Assembly: GCF_014642855.1 (NCBI RefSeq)
Contig: NZ_BMJB01000001.1
Span: forward strand, 496,001 to 560,000
Direction: 5' to 3'
Length of the DNA stretch: 64,000 nucleotides
DNA from: Edaphobacter acidisoli
Lineage (GTDB): Bacteria; Acidobacteriota; Terriglobia; Terriglobales; Acidobacteriaceae
This document shows positions 9,490-17,452 of the stretch, in pieces (the stretch's first letter is position 1; every line of letters starts with the position of its first letter). The translations under genes and the position numbers were made by a program. The notes under the pieces were generated by a model. That model was not told where the DNA came from, did no database searches, and saw only the letters and a list, made by a program, of their open reading frames with translations.

Positions 9490-9888
9490 CTCGCTTGAAT
9501 GCGCCGCGGGCCATCTGGTTCGTAGATTTGTATGCAGTTGGAAACCCGCTGTATACACAAGTTTTCACTGACAGGGAAAATGACTGGATGCCCGGCGGCA
9601 AAAGCCGGCCTCATTTGGGATGGTAATAGCTTTATTTTGAGTGCGATGCGAGAGTAGCGCCAGCGCTCTTCATCCTGGCCTTTTAGCTCGGGGTTTGGAA
9701 ATCAGAATGCTAGAACTTATGGCAGCCTCATGTGTAATGTGGAGGAACGAGTGTCCGTAGAGACGCTGTGATTGAGCAAAGGCCAGAATGGGACTGCATG
9801 TGTCTGGCGGCTTGAAGTAGATAAAATAATACGAATCCATCCGTAGGGATATGTAGAAACAATCGAACACCGGCCCTCAGGTGCTGCC
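9490..9888. other. Intergenic gap of 399 bp, no gene supported
   Basis: No open frame here has credible protein composition. A short imperfect hairpin, CCGGC and GCCGG around AAAA, lies near 9592-9608 and may help terminate the efflux operon, but it has no T-run. An AT-rich stretch near 9815-9840 could hold a promoter for the HD-domain gene, without a clear -35 box. Confidence 0.4.
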
Positions 9889-10557
9889 ATGCAACTCGTT
9901 GAAGCCTTCAAACTCGCCTTTGAGATTCACGGCAACCAGCGCGACAAGACAGGTGCGCCCTATCTCTTCCACGTAATGCGCGTGGCGATGGCAATGAAGA
10001 CCGATGAAGAGCGTGTGGTTGCCCTGCTCCATGACGCGGTGTCGTCCGCGTTGACGCTGGAGAGCCAAGTCGATCTGGTGCGGAAGATCCGGCTGCACTT
10101 TGGCGATGCAACCGTCAAAACGGTACTGCGGCTCACGCGCAATGAGAACGAAGCCTACATGGATTACATCCGTCGCTTAAGCACGGACAAGTTGGCCGTG
10201 AAGGTAAAGTTGGCTGACCTGGCCGACAACATGCTCGACGAGCGGCTGGACCTCATACCTGACGTGGAAGCAGAGCGTCTGCGCGCGATGTATGGCCCCG
10301 CATACCTCTTCCTGGGTGGCGACATGAAGATCGAGGCCTACGGTCACGAACACACCATGGCTGAGCGTGAGCAGGCGATTGAGGACAGCATGGCGTTGCC
10401 GCGGCGAACTTTCCCTGAGCAATGCTGTGCAGAGTGCCACGGGCCACTGGACGGCGCGTTTATGAAACGGACCCCTGAAGGCGGAGCGGTTGTCTGCTCG
10501 AAGTGCTTCACGCCAGTCTCGAACATCATCGAAATGCCGCTCACGCCGGAGCAGTAA
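9889..10557 (+). CDS. HD-domain (SpoT/MESH1-like) hydrolase with C-terminal zinc-ribbon
   Basis: The product has 222 residues. Residues 1-115 match the small HD phosphohydrolase fold seen in ppGpp hydrolases: a His in PYLFHVMRV (H28), the HD pair in ALLHDAV (H48-D49), and a distal Asp in VKLADLADN (D110). Unlike long RelA/SpoT proteins it has no synthetase or TGS domain. Residues 179-206 hold Cys pairs (CCAEC and CSKC) that look like a zinc ribbon, which is not part of the standard small alarmone hydrolase. The enzyme probably hydrolyses a phosphorylated nucleotide; ppGpp is a guess from similarity. It stands alone, upstream of a tRNA on the other strand. Confidence 0.75.
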   Translation: MQLVEAFKLAFEIHGNQRDKTGAPYLFHVMRVAMAMKTDEERVVALLHDAVSSALTLESQVDLVRKIRLHFGDATVKTVLRLTRNENEAYMDYIRRLSTDKLAVKVKLADLADNMLDERLDLIPDVEAERLRAMYGPAYLFLGGDMKIEAYGHEHTMAEREQAIEDSMALPRRTFPEQCCAECHGPLDGAFMKRTPEGGAVVCSKCFTPVSNIIEMPLTPEQ

Positions 10558-10596
10558 TCTCAGCGAAACTTATTTAGGATATTGGCGGGAGAGAAG

Positions 10597-10673
10597 TGGT
10601 GCGCCCGGAGCGATTCGAACGCCCGACCTACTGGTTCGTAGCCAGTTGCTCTATCCAGCTGAGCTACGGGCGC
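10597..10673 (-). tRNA. tRNA-Arg (anticodon ACG)
   Basis: The reverse complement folds as a 77-nt tRNA with a 7-bp acceptor stem (GCGCCCG with CGGGCGC), a D-arm containing AGCTCAGCTGGATAGAGC, a T-arm with GTTCGAATC, and an encoded 3' CCA. The anticodon loop is CTACGAA between ACTGG and CCAGT, so the anticodon is ACG, which decodes CGN arginine codons after A-to-I editing. Confidence 0.96.
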
Positions 10674-10734
10674 ACATTGCGTTAGAGGCAACTATGTAAG
10701 AATACTGGAATTTCCTGCCCAACGCAAACGCGCT

Positions 10735-12324
10735 TCACCGCGTCATGTCCTTCAGCACGGCCATCGCTGCATTGCGTCCGTTGATGCCAATGACGCTGCC
10801 GCCGGGATGCGTCGAGGCCCCGCACAAATACACGCCGGGCATAGGCGTGCGCGTTGCAAGCCGGTTCGACCACATGTACTCAGGCAGGCATTCGCCCTGA
10901 AAGATATGTCCTCCGGTGAGCCCAACCTTGCGCTCAATGTCAGGCGGCCCAAGCACCTGTGCATCGATCACCGCGCCATCGATATTGGAGCAGAAGCGCG
11001 CGAGTGAGCGGAGCGCAAGCCGGCGAACCTCATCGCGCCGCTCATCCCACGAACCGAGCGAAAATTTGTAGGGAACATACTGCGCGAAGACGCTCATCGT
11101 GTGCTGTCCGGCAGGCGCGACCGATGCATCGTGGACACTTTGAAAGTAGAGCTCGCACCAGAGGTGTTCGGGCAATTCGCCGCGCCTCGCAGCAGCAAAC
11201 CCGGACCTCCACTCGGCTTTCGTAAGCGGAGCATTAATCTGGCCGTAGTGGTGCGGACGATCCACGCCGGGACGAGCCGTGAAGTCAGGCAGCTCGCGCA
11301 GCAGCACGTTGAGCTTAACGGTGCATCCCTCGATAGGAATACTCTCGACGCGCTCGCTCCAGGCAGAATCAGCCGCATCACCGAGCAGCCTTTGCGTCTG
11401 GCGCGGGTCTGCATTTGAGATGACGACCGGCGCGAAGATGCGCTCGCCGCCTTCGAGTTCGACCCCTTCGGCAGGGACGATCCGTGCGACAGGAACTCCG
11501 GCAGCGACAACGGCGCCGGCCTCACGCGCAGCATCGCAGAAGTAGAACGAGACCATGCCCATGCCGCCTTTCACATAGCCCCACATGCCAGGCATTCCAC
11601 CAAGCCTCCCTGAGGCATGATGGAAGCGAATCGAAGCCGTGCCTCGATCAAACGGGCTGGCGTTCGTGCCGATAACCCCCTGGCCGAGATAGGCCGTCTG
11701 CAGGCGCTCATCGGAGAGATAGTGTTCGACGAACTCCGCCATCGACCAATCGAAGAGCACATGCTTTGCCTCTTCATCGGAGCCGAGCCGCTCTTCGATC
11801 TCGCCGCGCGCAGGAGGCTCACCAATCCACAAATCTTCACCGACTTCTGGCCGCAGAACATCGCGTAGCCTGCGGATGACGTCGTTCATCGCGCGCCAGC
11901 CTTCCACATCGCGCGGAGCAAAGGTGCGAATCTCCGTTTCGCAAAGCTGGTCGTCGTCCCATAGCTGCACGCTGGAGCCATCAAGGAAAGGAACGAAGAG
12001 ACCATTGACTGCGGGCGTCCATTCGAAGCCACGCGCAGGCAGATTCAGCTCAGAGACAACAAGCGGATGGAGCAGTCCCGCAAGATACGCGCAAGGCGAC
12101 ATGTGAACGCCGGGGAAGGGCTCCTCAATGGTGCAGGCGCCGCCTACGCGGCTGCGGCTCTCCAACACAAGCACTCGCCTGCCGGCCCGCGCCAGATACG
12201 TGGCACAGGCAAGGCCATTGTGCCCCGCGCCAACGATGATCACATCCCAGCGGCGCGACGCCAGTTCATGAATGGGCGCAGGCAGACCAATTTCACCGAG
12301 CACTGCGGCTGTAGGCGAGCTCAT
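10735..12324 (-). CDS. FAD-dependent oxidoreductase, CrtI/PYROXD2-like
   Basis: The product has 529 residues. A Rossmann FAD-binding motif is visible at about residues 27-60 (DVIIVGAGHNGLACATYLARAG followed by an acidic strand end and SRVGGACTIEE). A C-terminal FAD-contact block reads MPGVYLCGASTHPGGSVIGINGRNAA, typical of phytoene-desaturase-like and PYROXD2-like amine/carotenoid oxidoreductases. It has no transmembrane segment. No carotenoid synthase or other crt gene is near, so a carotenoid role is not supported; the PYROXD2-like branch, with unknown substrate, fits better. The gene sits between two arginine tRNAs and all three are on the minus strand. Confidence 0.85.
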   Translation of the reverse strand: MSSPTAAVLGEIGLPAPIHELASRRWDVIIVGAGHNGLACATYLARAGRRVLVLESRSRVGGACTIEEPFPGVHMSPCAYLAGLLHPLVVSELNLPARGFEWTPAVNGLFVPFLDGSSVQLWDDDQLCETEIRTFAPRDVEGWRAMNDVIRRLRDVLRPEVGEDLWIGEPPARGEIEERLGSDEEAKHVLFDWSMAEFVEHYLSDERLQTAYLGQGVIGTNASPFDRGTASIRFHHASGRLGGMPGMWGYVKGGMGMVSFYFCDAAREAGAVVAAGVPVARIVPAEGVELEGGERIFAPVVISNADPRQTQRLLGDAADSAWSERVESIPIEGCTVKLNVLLRELPDFTARPGVDRPHHYGQINAPLTKAEWRSGFAAARRGELPEHLWCELYFQSVHDASVAPAGQHTMSVFAQYVPYKFSLGSWDERRDEVRRLALRSLARFCSNIDGAVIDAQVLGPPDIERKVGLTGGHIFQGECLPEYMWSNRLATRTPMPGVYLCGASTHPGGSVIGINGRNAAMAVLKDMTR

Positions 12325-12399
12325 CGTGACAGTATCTATATCGCAAGCAGGCGAGGGAAGCGAATTGGTAGCGACGAGGGTTGGTAGCAGCGAGGGAGG

Positions 12400-12476
12400 T
12401 GGTGCGCCCGGAGAGATTCGAACTCCCGACCCTTTGGTTCGAAGCCAAATGCTCTATCCAGCTGAGCTACGGGCGC
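12400..12476 (-). tRNA. tRNA-Arg (anticodon TCG)
   Basis: The reverse complement folds as a 77-nt tRNA with the same acceptor stem and D-arm as the tRNA at 10597, a T-arm with GTTCGAATC and an encoded CCA. The anticodon loop CTTCGAA is closed by TTTGG and CCAAA, giving anticodon TCG for arginine CGA/CGG codons. The near identity outside the anticodon arm suggests duplication and divergence of one ancestor. Confidence 0.96.
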
Positions 12477-12503
12477 ACGCGATGACTCAACATAGCCGAG
12501 AAT

Positions 12504-12782
12504 TCAGGCCTTGGCAACAGGTTGTGCTTCAGCGGCCAGCTCAGGCACAGGCAGCGTGAACATGGCAATGTTCTCCACCAGGTCGATGCCAGCGCGGCGC
12601 AAAAGCTGATGGATAACCGGTTCGTTCAGGCGCGTTGCGTCGTACTCAACGCGAATGGTCTTCTCGGCCTCATTGACGGTGACGCGGCGAACGCCATAAA
12701 CCTCGCGAACTTTGGCCAGGGCCAGCGCAGATGCCTCGGTTGGCGCCGCGCCGAAGCGGTACAAAACGTCAAGCTGTGTCAT
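12504..12782 (-). CDS. Small HMA-like (ferredoxin-fold) protein without metal-binding CxxC
   Basis: The product has 92 residues with an alternating pattern that fits the beta-alpha-beta-beta-alpha-beta fold of heavy-metal-associated domains (strand DVLYRF, helix ASALALAKVREV, strands VRRVTVNE and TIRVEYD, helix EPVIHQLLRRAG). The CxxC metal site of that family is absent, so metal transport is unlikely. The role is unknown; it may be a small binding or adaptor protein. It is divergent from the HAD hydrolase across 55 bp. Confidence 0.65.
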   Translation of the reverse strand: MTQLDVLYRFGAAPTEASALALAKVREVYGVRRVTVNEAEKTIRVEYDATRLNEPVIHQLLRRAGIDLVENIAMFTLPVPELAAEAQPVAKA

Positions 12783-12837
12783 GTGTTGATGATATCAGCC
12801 AAGACCTCATGAAGGCGACGGCCCGTACAATCGAAGC

Positions 12838-13437
12838 ATGGCGATCTCGCTCACCGCAGGCACCTTTCGCGCGCTGGTCTTCGACTGTGACGGAACCCTG
12901 GTGGATTCAGCTCCCGCACACCTTGGAGCCCTGCAGAAGGCGATGGAGCCGCTGGGCCTGACGATGACTGCCGACTGGTACTACCCGCGGGTGGGATTGG
13001 GACCAGACGCGCTGCTGGATGCGTTCGAGGACCACGTAAACCGCAAGAGCCTGCCGCGCGGAGAGATTCTCGCGCGTTACGACGCCGCATTCAAGCGATG
13101 CCTGCCGCTGGTGCGCGAAGTTGCCGTGATCGCGGAAGTCGCGCGCGCGTGGCATGGCCGCGTTCCGATGGCGGTTGCTTCCAATGGACACCGTGAAAAC
13201 GTCGCAGCAACATTGAGCGTCGCGGGGTTGCTCCCGCTCTTCAACCTGATAGTCGGCGCAGAGGACGTCAAATACGGTAAGCCCGCGCCCGATGTGTACC
13301 TCGAGGCAGCGCGCCGCATGAAGGTCGCACCCGAAGAGTGCATCGCGTTTGAAGACTCGGACGAAGGCCTGAAGGCCGCGCGCACAGCAGGCATGAGGAC
13401 AATCGACATCCGCGAACACTTCACGCCGGTGCGGTAA
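12838..13437 (+). CDS. HAD-superfamily phosphatase (beta-phosphoglucomutase-like subgroup IA)
   Basis: The product has 199 residues, the normal length for a stand-alone HAD-IA hydrolase. Motif I reads FDCDGTLVDS, with the nucleophile Asp and the second Asp two residues on. Motif II is the Ser in VASNGH, motif III the Lys in KYGKPAPDVY, and motif IV the acidic pair in FEDSDEGLKAA. A short helical cap lies between motifs I and II. This layout resembles YqaB/YcjU-like sugar phosphatases, but the substrate cannot be read from sequence. A TACAAT hexamer ends six bases before the ATG and no Shine-Dalgarno sequence is visible, so the message may be leaderless. Confidence 0.88.
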   Translation: MAISLTAGTFRALVFDCDGTLVDSAPAHLGALQKAMEPLGLTMTADWYYPRVGLGPDALLDAFEDHVNRKSLPRGEILARYDAAFKRCLPLVREVAVIAEVARAWHGRVPMAVASNGHRENVAATLSVAGLLPLFNLIVGAEDVKYGKPAPDVYLEAARRMKVAPEECIAFEDSDEGLKAARTAGMRTIDIREHFTPVR

Positions 13438-13443
13438 GCAGCG

Positions 13444-13938
13444 CTACATCTTCGCCAGATAGCCCATAATGTTCGGATCGGTCCAGTCCTGCGCGCCGAT
13501 GAACTTCCTGCGCAGCACGCCCTGGCGGTCGATGATGTACGTCTCGGGAATCTGCACCGTCCCATAGAGCGCATTGATGCGCTGGTCTGCATCGCGGATC
13601 GTGACCAGATCGACGTGATGCTGAACGAGGAACTGGTGGTAAACATCGGGGTCCTGATCCATGCTGATGGCGACGATCTCAAGATTCGGCATCTTCTCGT
13701 GCAGCGCCAGCAGGCTGGGCAGCTCTTCCACACATGGCGGACACCACGTCGCCCACAGATTCAGCACAACAACATGGCCGCGCAGCTTGCTCAAATCCAC
13801 CGAATGGGTGCCGTCCGAAATAGAGAACAGCGGCGCAGACTTGCCGATGTTGCGTGGGTGGCTGCCGCGGTCGCAGCCGGTGACAAGAATCAGGGCCAGC
13901 GTAAGGGCCGCAAGGATTTTAGGCACGATCTTCTCCAC
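13444..13938 (-). CDS. TlpA/ResA-like thioredoxin lipoprotein
   Basis: The product has 164 residues. The N-terminus is a lipoprotein signal peptide with a good lipobox (LVTGC, Cys 22). The mature part is an AhpC/TSA-Redoxin domain of the TlpA/ResA group: NLWATWCPPCVEELPSL holds the active-site WCPPC, followed by the cis-Pro strand IPETYIIDRQG. Such membrane-anchored thioredoxins reduce disulphides of exported proteins, for example during cytochrome c maturation or general oxidative protection. The stop codon lies only 6 bp from the stop of the convergent HAD gene. Confidence 0.92.
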   Translation of the reverse strand: MEKIVPKILAALTLALILVTGCDRGSHPRNIGKSAPLFSISDGTHSVDLSKLRGHVVVLNLWATWCPPCVEELPSLLALHEKMPNLEIVAISMDQDPDVYHQFLVQHHVDLVTIRDADQRINALYGTVQIPETYIIDRQGVLRRKFIGAQDWTDPNIMGYLAKM

Positions 13939-13995
13939 TTCCTATAATACGAACTTGTGAGCGAACGCGTGCAATCGGCCGGAGTGACGGCCATC

Positions 13996-15036
13996 ATGGA
14001 ACTTTCGGTGATCGTGCCTGCGCGCAACGAGGAGCGCTCGCTGGGCGAGTGCCTCGCATCCCTGGTCCAGCAGTCGGAGCCGGGTTTTGAGCTAGGCAAG
14101 CAGTGGGAGCTGATCGTCGTCGACGACGACTCGACCGACGGCACGCGAAAGATCGCTGAAGCCATCGCGGCTAGCCAGGCAGGTGTGACCATCCTGACCG
14201 CGCCACCACTCGACCTAAGCGAGCGCGGCGGATTCACTGGAAAAACCAACGCCTGCTGGACCGCAGCACAGGTCGCGCAAGGCGGCCATCTACTCTTCAC
14301 CGATGCAGACACAGTCCACGAGCCGGGTGACCTATCGCGTGCCTTGCGCGAGGCCGAGCGGCATAACGCGGCGCTGCTCTCCTACTCGCCACGGCAGATC
14401 GTAAGCGGCTTCTGGCAGCACGCCGTGATGCCGCTGGTGTTTTCAGAGCTGGCGTCGGTGTACGCGATGAAGAAGATCAACGACCCGGACCAAAGCATCG
14501 CCGCGGCCAACGGCCAGTTCCTGATGGTCGAGCGCGCAGCCTACTTCGCAGTAGGCGGCCATCGAGCTGTAAGCGATGCCGTGCTGGAAGACGTGGAGCT
14601 GGCGTACAACATCAAGCGCAAGCCCGCTGCCATCCGCTTCCGCTACGCCCCCGAAGCCCTCCACACGCGCATGTACCGCACCACAACCGAGATGGTCGAA
14701 GGCTGGACAAAAAACCTCGCGCTGCTCTTTCCAAAGCCCGTAGCGCTGGCGCTGTGGCGTGTGCTCGACGTCATACTCTTCTTCGGATTGCCCCTGGCGG
14801 CGTTCGGCATCTGGTGGCTGGTGCCGTGGCAGCGCTGGGTCATTCTGCTGATCTGGGCACGCACGCTGTGGCGCTTCTACGCGCGCGTCGCCCGTTCGCA
14901 TTTTCCCGCCGCGGATATAGCCATTTCAGTCCTCGGCATACCCATGTTTGTCTATCTGTTGCTGCGCAGCGTCTACTACCGCAGAGTGAAAAAGTCGGTA
15001 GTCTGGAAGGGGCGTAGTTACAACCCGGTACGGTGA
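13996..15036 (+). CDS. Family 2 glycosyltransferase with C-terminal membrane segments
   Basis: The product has 346 residues. I use the ATG at 13996 because GGAGTG sits ten bases upstream and the GT-A fold starts directly after it (MELSVIVPARNEE). An in-frame GTG at 13957 would add 13 residues and lies just after a TATAAT at 13943-13948. The nucleotide-sugar site shows VVDDDSTDG, the metal motif is FTDADT, and the acceptor-side acidic motif is VLEDVELAY. Two or three hydrophobic segments occur at about residues 247-310. The overall build resembles lipid-directed glycosyltransferases of carotenoid or hopanoid type (CrtQ/HpnB-like), but the acceptor is unknown. Confidence 0.85.
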   Translation: MELSVIVPARNEERSLGECLASLVQQSEPGFELGKQWELIVVDDDSTDGTRKIAEAIAASQAGVTILTAPPLDLSERGGFTGKTNACWTAAQVAQGGHLLFTDADTVHEPGDLSRALREAERHNAALLSYSPRQIVSGFWQHAVMPLVFSELASVYAMKKINDPDQSIAAANGQFLMVERAAYFAVGGHRAVSDAVLEDVELAYNIKRKPAAIRFRYAPEALHTRMYRTTTEMVEGWTKNLALLFPKPVALALWRVLDVILFFGLPLAAFGIWWLVPWQRWVILLIWARTLWRFYARVARSHFPAADIAISVLGIPMFVYLLLRSVYYRRVKKSVVWKGRSYNPVR

Positions 15037-15081
15037 TTTGTAACCGGATGCCCCGTGTCGCATCTTAAGTAAAGGACAGGC

Positions 15082-15492
15082 ATGATCTTTCTTACGCGCA
15101 AAGCCGAGTTCTCCTCGGCACATTATTACTGGAACGACGCGTGGTCCCGCGAAGAGAACGAGCGTGTCTTCGGCAAGTGCGCCAACCGCAACGGCCACGG
15201 CCACAACTACACGCTCGAGGTCACCATCGGGGGCGAGATCGATCCCGTCACCGGCTTCGTCGTCGATCTTAAGCAGTTGAAGGACATCCTCGAGCACGAA
15301 GTTGTCAGCGTCTACGACCATCGCCATCTGAATCTCGAAGTCCCCGAGTTCAAAGATTCCATCCCAACGACAGAGAACATCGCCATCGCGATCTGGCGCA
15401 GGCTTGACGGCAAGATTCCTAACGCAAAGCTGCACCGCGTGCGCATCTACGAGATGCCCGACCTCTTCGCCGACTACTATGGTGAGCCATGA
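15082..15492 (+). CDS. 6-pyruvoyltetrahydropterin synthase-type enzyme, copy 1
   Basis: The product has 136 residues, a standard single-domain tunnelling-fold PTPS. Zinc ligands are visible as H14 in FSSAHY and H39/H41 in GHGHNY, and the catalytic Cys is C33. The spacing Cys-x5-HGH is that of PTPS enzymes making 6-pyruvoyltetrahydropterin, whereas QueD has Cys-x3-HGH. The substrate is dihydroneopterin triphosphate from FolE, encoded two genes downstream. Copy 2 overlaps its end by 4 bp (ATGA), so the two are made together, possibly as a hetero-oligomer. Confidence 0.9.
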   Translation: MIFLTRKAEFSSAHYYWNDAWSREENERVFGKCANRNGHGHNYTLEVTIGGEIDPVTGFVVDLKQLKDILEHEVVSVYDHRHLNLEVPEFKDSIPTTENIAIAIWRRLDGKIPNAKLHRVRIYEMPDLFADYYGEP

Positions 15493-15917
15493 AGGCCTAT
15501 CTCTCACGCCGCTATCACTTCAGCGCCTCGCACCGCCTCAACACGGATGCCTACGACGCTGCTCGCAACCGCGAGATCTACGGCAAGTGCAACAACCCGC
15601 ACGGACACGGCCACAACTACACCGTCCAGGTGACGCTGAGCGGCCAGGTCGATCCTGCAACGGGCATGGTCTGCAATCTCGCCGACCTCGATTTGTTCGC
15701 ACAGAAAAACCTGCTGGCGAAGTTCGACCACGCAAACCTGAACACGCTCGACTGTTTTCAAAACACGGTTTCAACGACCGAGAACCTTACAGCAGAGATC
15801 TACAGCATCTTCCAGAACTTTACCGCCGCCCATCTGGAGCGCATTCACGTCGAGGAGACCAGCAACAACTCCTTCGACTACGTCGGCGGTGCTTCACCTG
15901 CTCCGGGAACGCGATAG
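15489..15917 (+). CDS. 6-pyruvoyltetrahydropterin synthase-type enzyme, copy 2
   Basis: The product has 142 residues and is a diverged paralogue of the gene just upstream. Zinc ligands are H15 in FSASH and H40/H42 in the HGHGHNY motif, and the catalytic Cys is C34, again with Cys-x5-HGH spacing. The C-terminal glutamate motif IHVEET is present, which in PTPS holds the pterin ring. Translation is coupled to copy 1 through an ATGA overlap. The gap to folE is only 8 bp, so all three form one operon. Whether both copies catalyse the same step or one has specialised cannot be told. Confidence 0.9.
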   Translation: MKAYLSRRYHFSASHRLNTDAYDAARNREIYGKCNNPHGHGHNYTVQVTLSGQVDPATGMVCNLADLDLFAQKNLLAKFDHANLNTLDCFQNTVSTTENLTAEIYSIFQNFTAAHLERIHVEETSNNSFDYVGGASPAPGTR

Positions 15918-15925
15918 GAGTTTTT

Positions 15926-16531
15926 ATGTCACGCAACGTATCGACCATTGAGTCTACGGCACTCGAGGCCGTCTCCACACAAGACCTCTACCGCGAACTG
16001 CTCGTCCGCATCGGCGAAGACCCCAACCGCGACGGCCTCCAGCGCACGCCAGAGCGCATGGAGAAGGCCATGGCCTTTCTCACCCGCGGCTACAAGATGA
16101 ATGTGAACGAGGTGCTGCACGGCGCTCTCTTCGATGTTGACTACGACGAGATGGTGATCGTCAAAGACATCGAGTTCTACTCGATGTGCGAGCACCACAT
16201 GCTGCCGTTCTTCGGCAAGGCGCACATCGCATACGTGCCCAACGGCAAGGTGATCGGCCTCAGCAAAATCCCGCGCCTGGTCGACGTCTTCTCGCGCCGC
16301 CTCCAGGTGCAGGAGAGGCTCACGCGTCAAATCGGCGAAGCCATCACCGAGGCCATCAACCCGCAGGGCGTGGCCGTTATCATGGAGGCGGCACACCTCT
16401 GCATGATGATGCGTGGCGTCGAAAAACAGCACTCCAGCACCGTCACCTCCGCAATGCTCGGCGTCTTCAAAACGCAGCTCCAGACGCGCAACGAGTTCCT
16501 CTCGCTGGTGCGGCAGAACGGCGTCCTCTAA
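15926..16531 (+). CDS. folE: GTP cyclohydrolase I
   Basis: The product has 201 residues. The start at 15926 is supported by ATAGGAG at 15914-15920. The enzyme converts GTP to 7,8-dihydroneopterin triphosphate, the first step to folate and tetrahydrobiopterin. Signature motifs are visible: the zinc-binding Cys and His in [30 protein letters not shown], and the second zinc Cys in [11 protein letters not shown]. The last in-frame Cys and the [12 protein letters not shown] block are typical of the type IA enzyme. It closes a three-gene pterin operon with the two PTPS genes and supplies their substrate. Confidence 0.97.
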   Translation: MSRNVSTIESTALEAVSTQDLYRELLVRIGEDPNRDGLQRTPERMEKAMAFLTRGYKMNVNEVLHGALFDVDYDEMVIVKDIEFYSMCEHHMLPFFGKAHIAYVPNGKVIGLSKIPRLVDVFSRRLQVQERLTRQIGEAITEAINPQGVAVIMEAAHLCMMMRGVEKQHSSTVTSAMLGVFKTQLQTRNEFLSLVRQNGVL

Positions 16532-16576
16532 ACGCTGAGCGCAACGCCGTCTGGGTTAGACTGACAAGACCTCCCC

Positions 16577-17452
16577 ATGAATGGCCTGCTCGTACTCGAC
16601 AAACCCTCCGGCCTCACCTCGCACGATGTCGTCGCCATCGTTCGCCGCGCCACCGGCGAAAAATCCATCGGACACCTCGGCACGCTGGACCCGATGGCCA
16701 CTGGCGTTTTGCCGCTGCTGCTCGGCAAATACACGCGCCTCGCGCAGTTCTTCGGCCAGGCCGAAAAACACTACGAGGGACACATCCGTTTCGGCTTCGC
16801 AACTGACACCTTTGATGCCGAAGGCACGCCAGTCAGCGAGCCGCAATCGCTGACCAGATCGCTCGCAGACCTGCGCGCATTATCAGTGTCATTTCGCGGC
16901 GAGATAGACCAGGTGCCGCCCGTCTTCTCAGCGAAAAAGATCAACGGCGTACCCGCGCACAAACTCGCGCGCGCCGGCGCTGAAGTTCCCGTGAAGCCGG
17001 CGCGCATCACCATCCATAGCTTCGAGCTGACCGCACTCGAAGGTGACACGGCAACCTTCACCATGTGCGTCTCCGCTGGAGGCTACGTGCGTTCGGTCGC
17101 GCACGAGTTGGGCCAGATGGCAGGCTGTGGCGCGCATCTCGCGACGCTGCGCCGCACACAGGCGGGAGCATTCACACTGGCCCAGGCGGTCACGGTAGAC
17201 CGCTTGAAGCAGGCCTCGTCCCCCAAAGAGATCGAAGCGATGCTGCCGCACCCGCGCACGCTGCTGCCTGAGATGCCGTCTGTCACCGTGGACGAGCAAC
17301 TTGCAGGCCGCCTGCGCAACGGCATGCAGGTCAACCTGCCGGAGTTCTCCTCAGCCCCGCTCGTAAAGGTGTTCACCACACCCACGGACATGCTCGCCAT
17401 CACACGCCGCGTCGCCGGGACACTCATGCAGCCGATTGTTGTATTGGGCTAG
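16577..17452 (+). CDS. truB: tRNA pseudouridine(55) synthase TruB
   Basis: The product has 291 residues. It makes pseudouridine at position 55 of the tRNA T-loop. The N-terminus NGLLVLDKPSGLTSHDVV and the catalytic motif HLGTLDPMATGVL, with the nucleophile Asp, are diagnostic of TruB. The motif YEGHIRFG and a C-terminal SAGGYVRSVAHELG block follow, and the last 70 residues form a short PUA-like tail. The stop codon overlaps the stop codon of the convergent esterase gene by 4 bp. It lies 45 bp after folE and may be read through from that operon. Confidence 0.96.
   Translation: MNGLLVLDKPSGLTSHDVVAIVRRATGEKSIGHLGTLDPMATGVLPLLLGKYTRLAQFFGQAEKHYEGHIRFGFATDTFDAEGTPVSEPQSLTRSLADLRALSVSFRGEIDQVPPVFSAKKINGVPAHKLARAGAEVPVKPARITIHSFELTALEGDTATFTMCVSAGGYVRSVAHELGQMAGCGAHLATLRRTQAGAFTLAQAVTVDRLKQASSPKEIEAMLPHPRTLLPEMPSVTVDEQLAGRLRNGMQVNLPEFSSAPLVKVFTTPTDMLAITRRVAGTLMQPIVVLG

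Noticed and set aside
10735-12324. Carotenoid phytoene desaturase
   Set aside because: The fold is CrtI-like, but no other carotenoid gene is near and the C-terminus fits PYROXD2-like proteins better.
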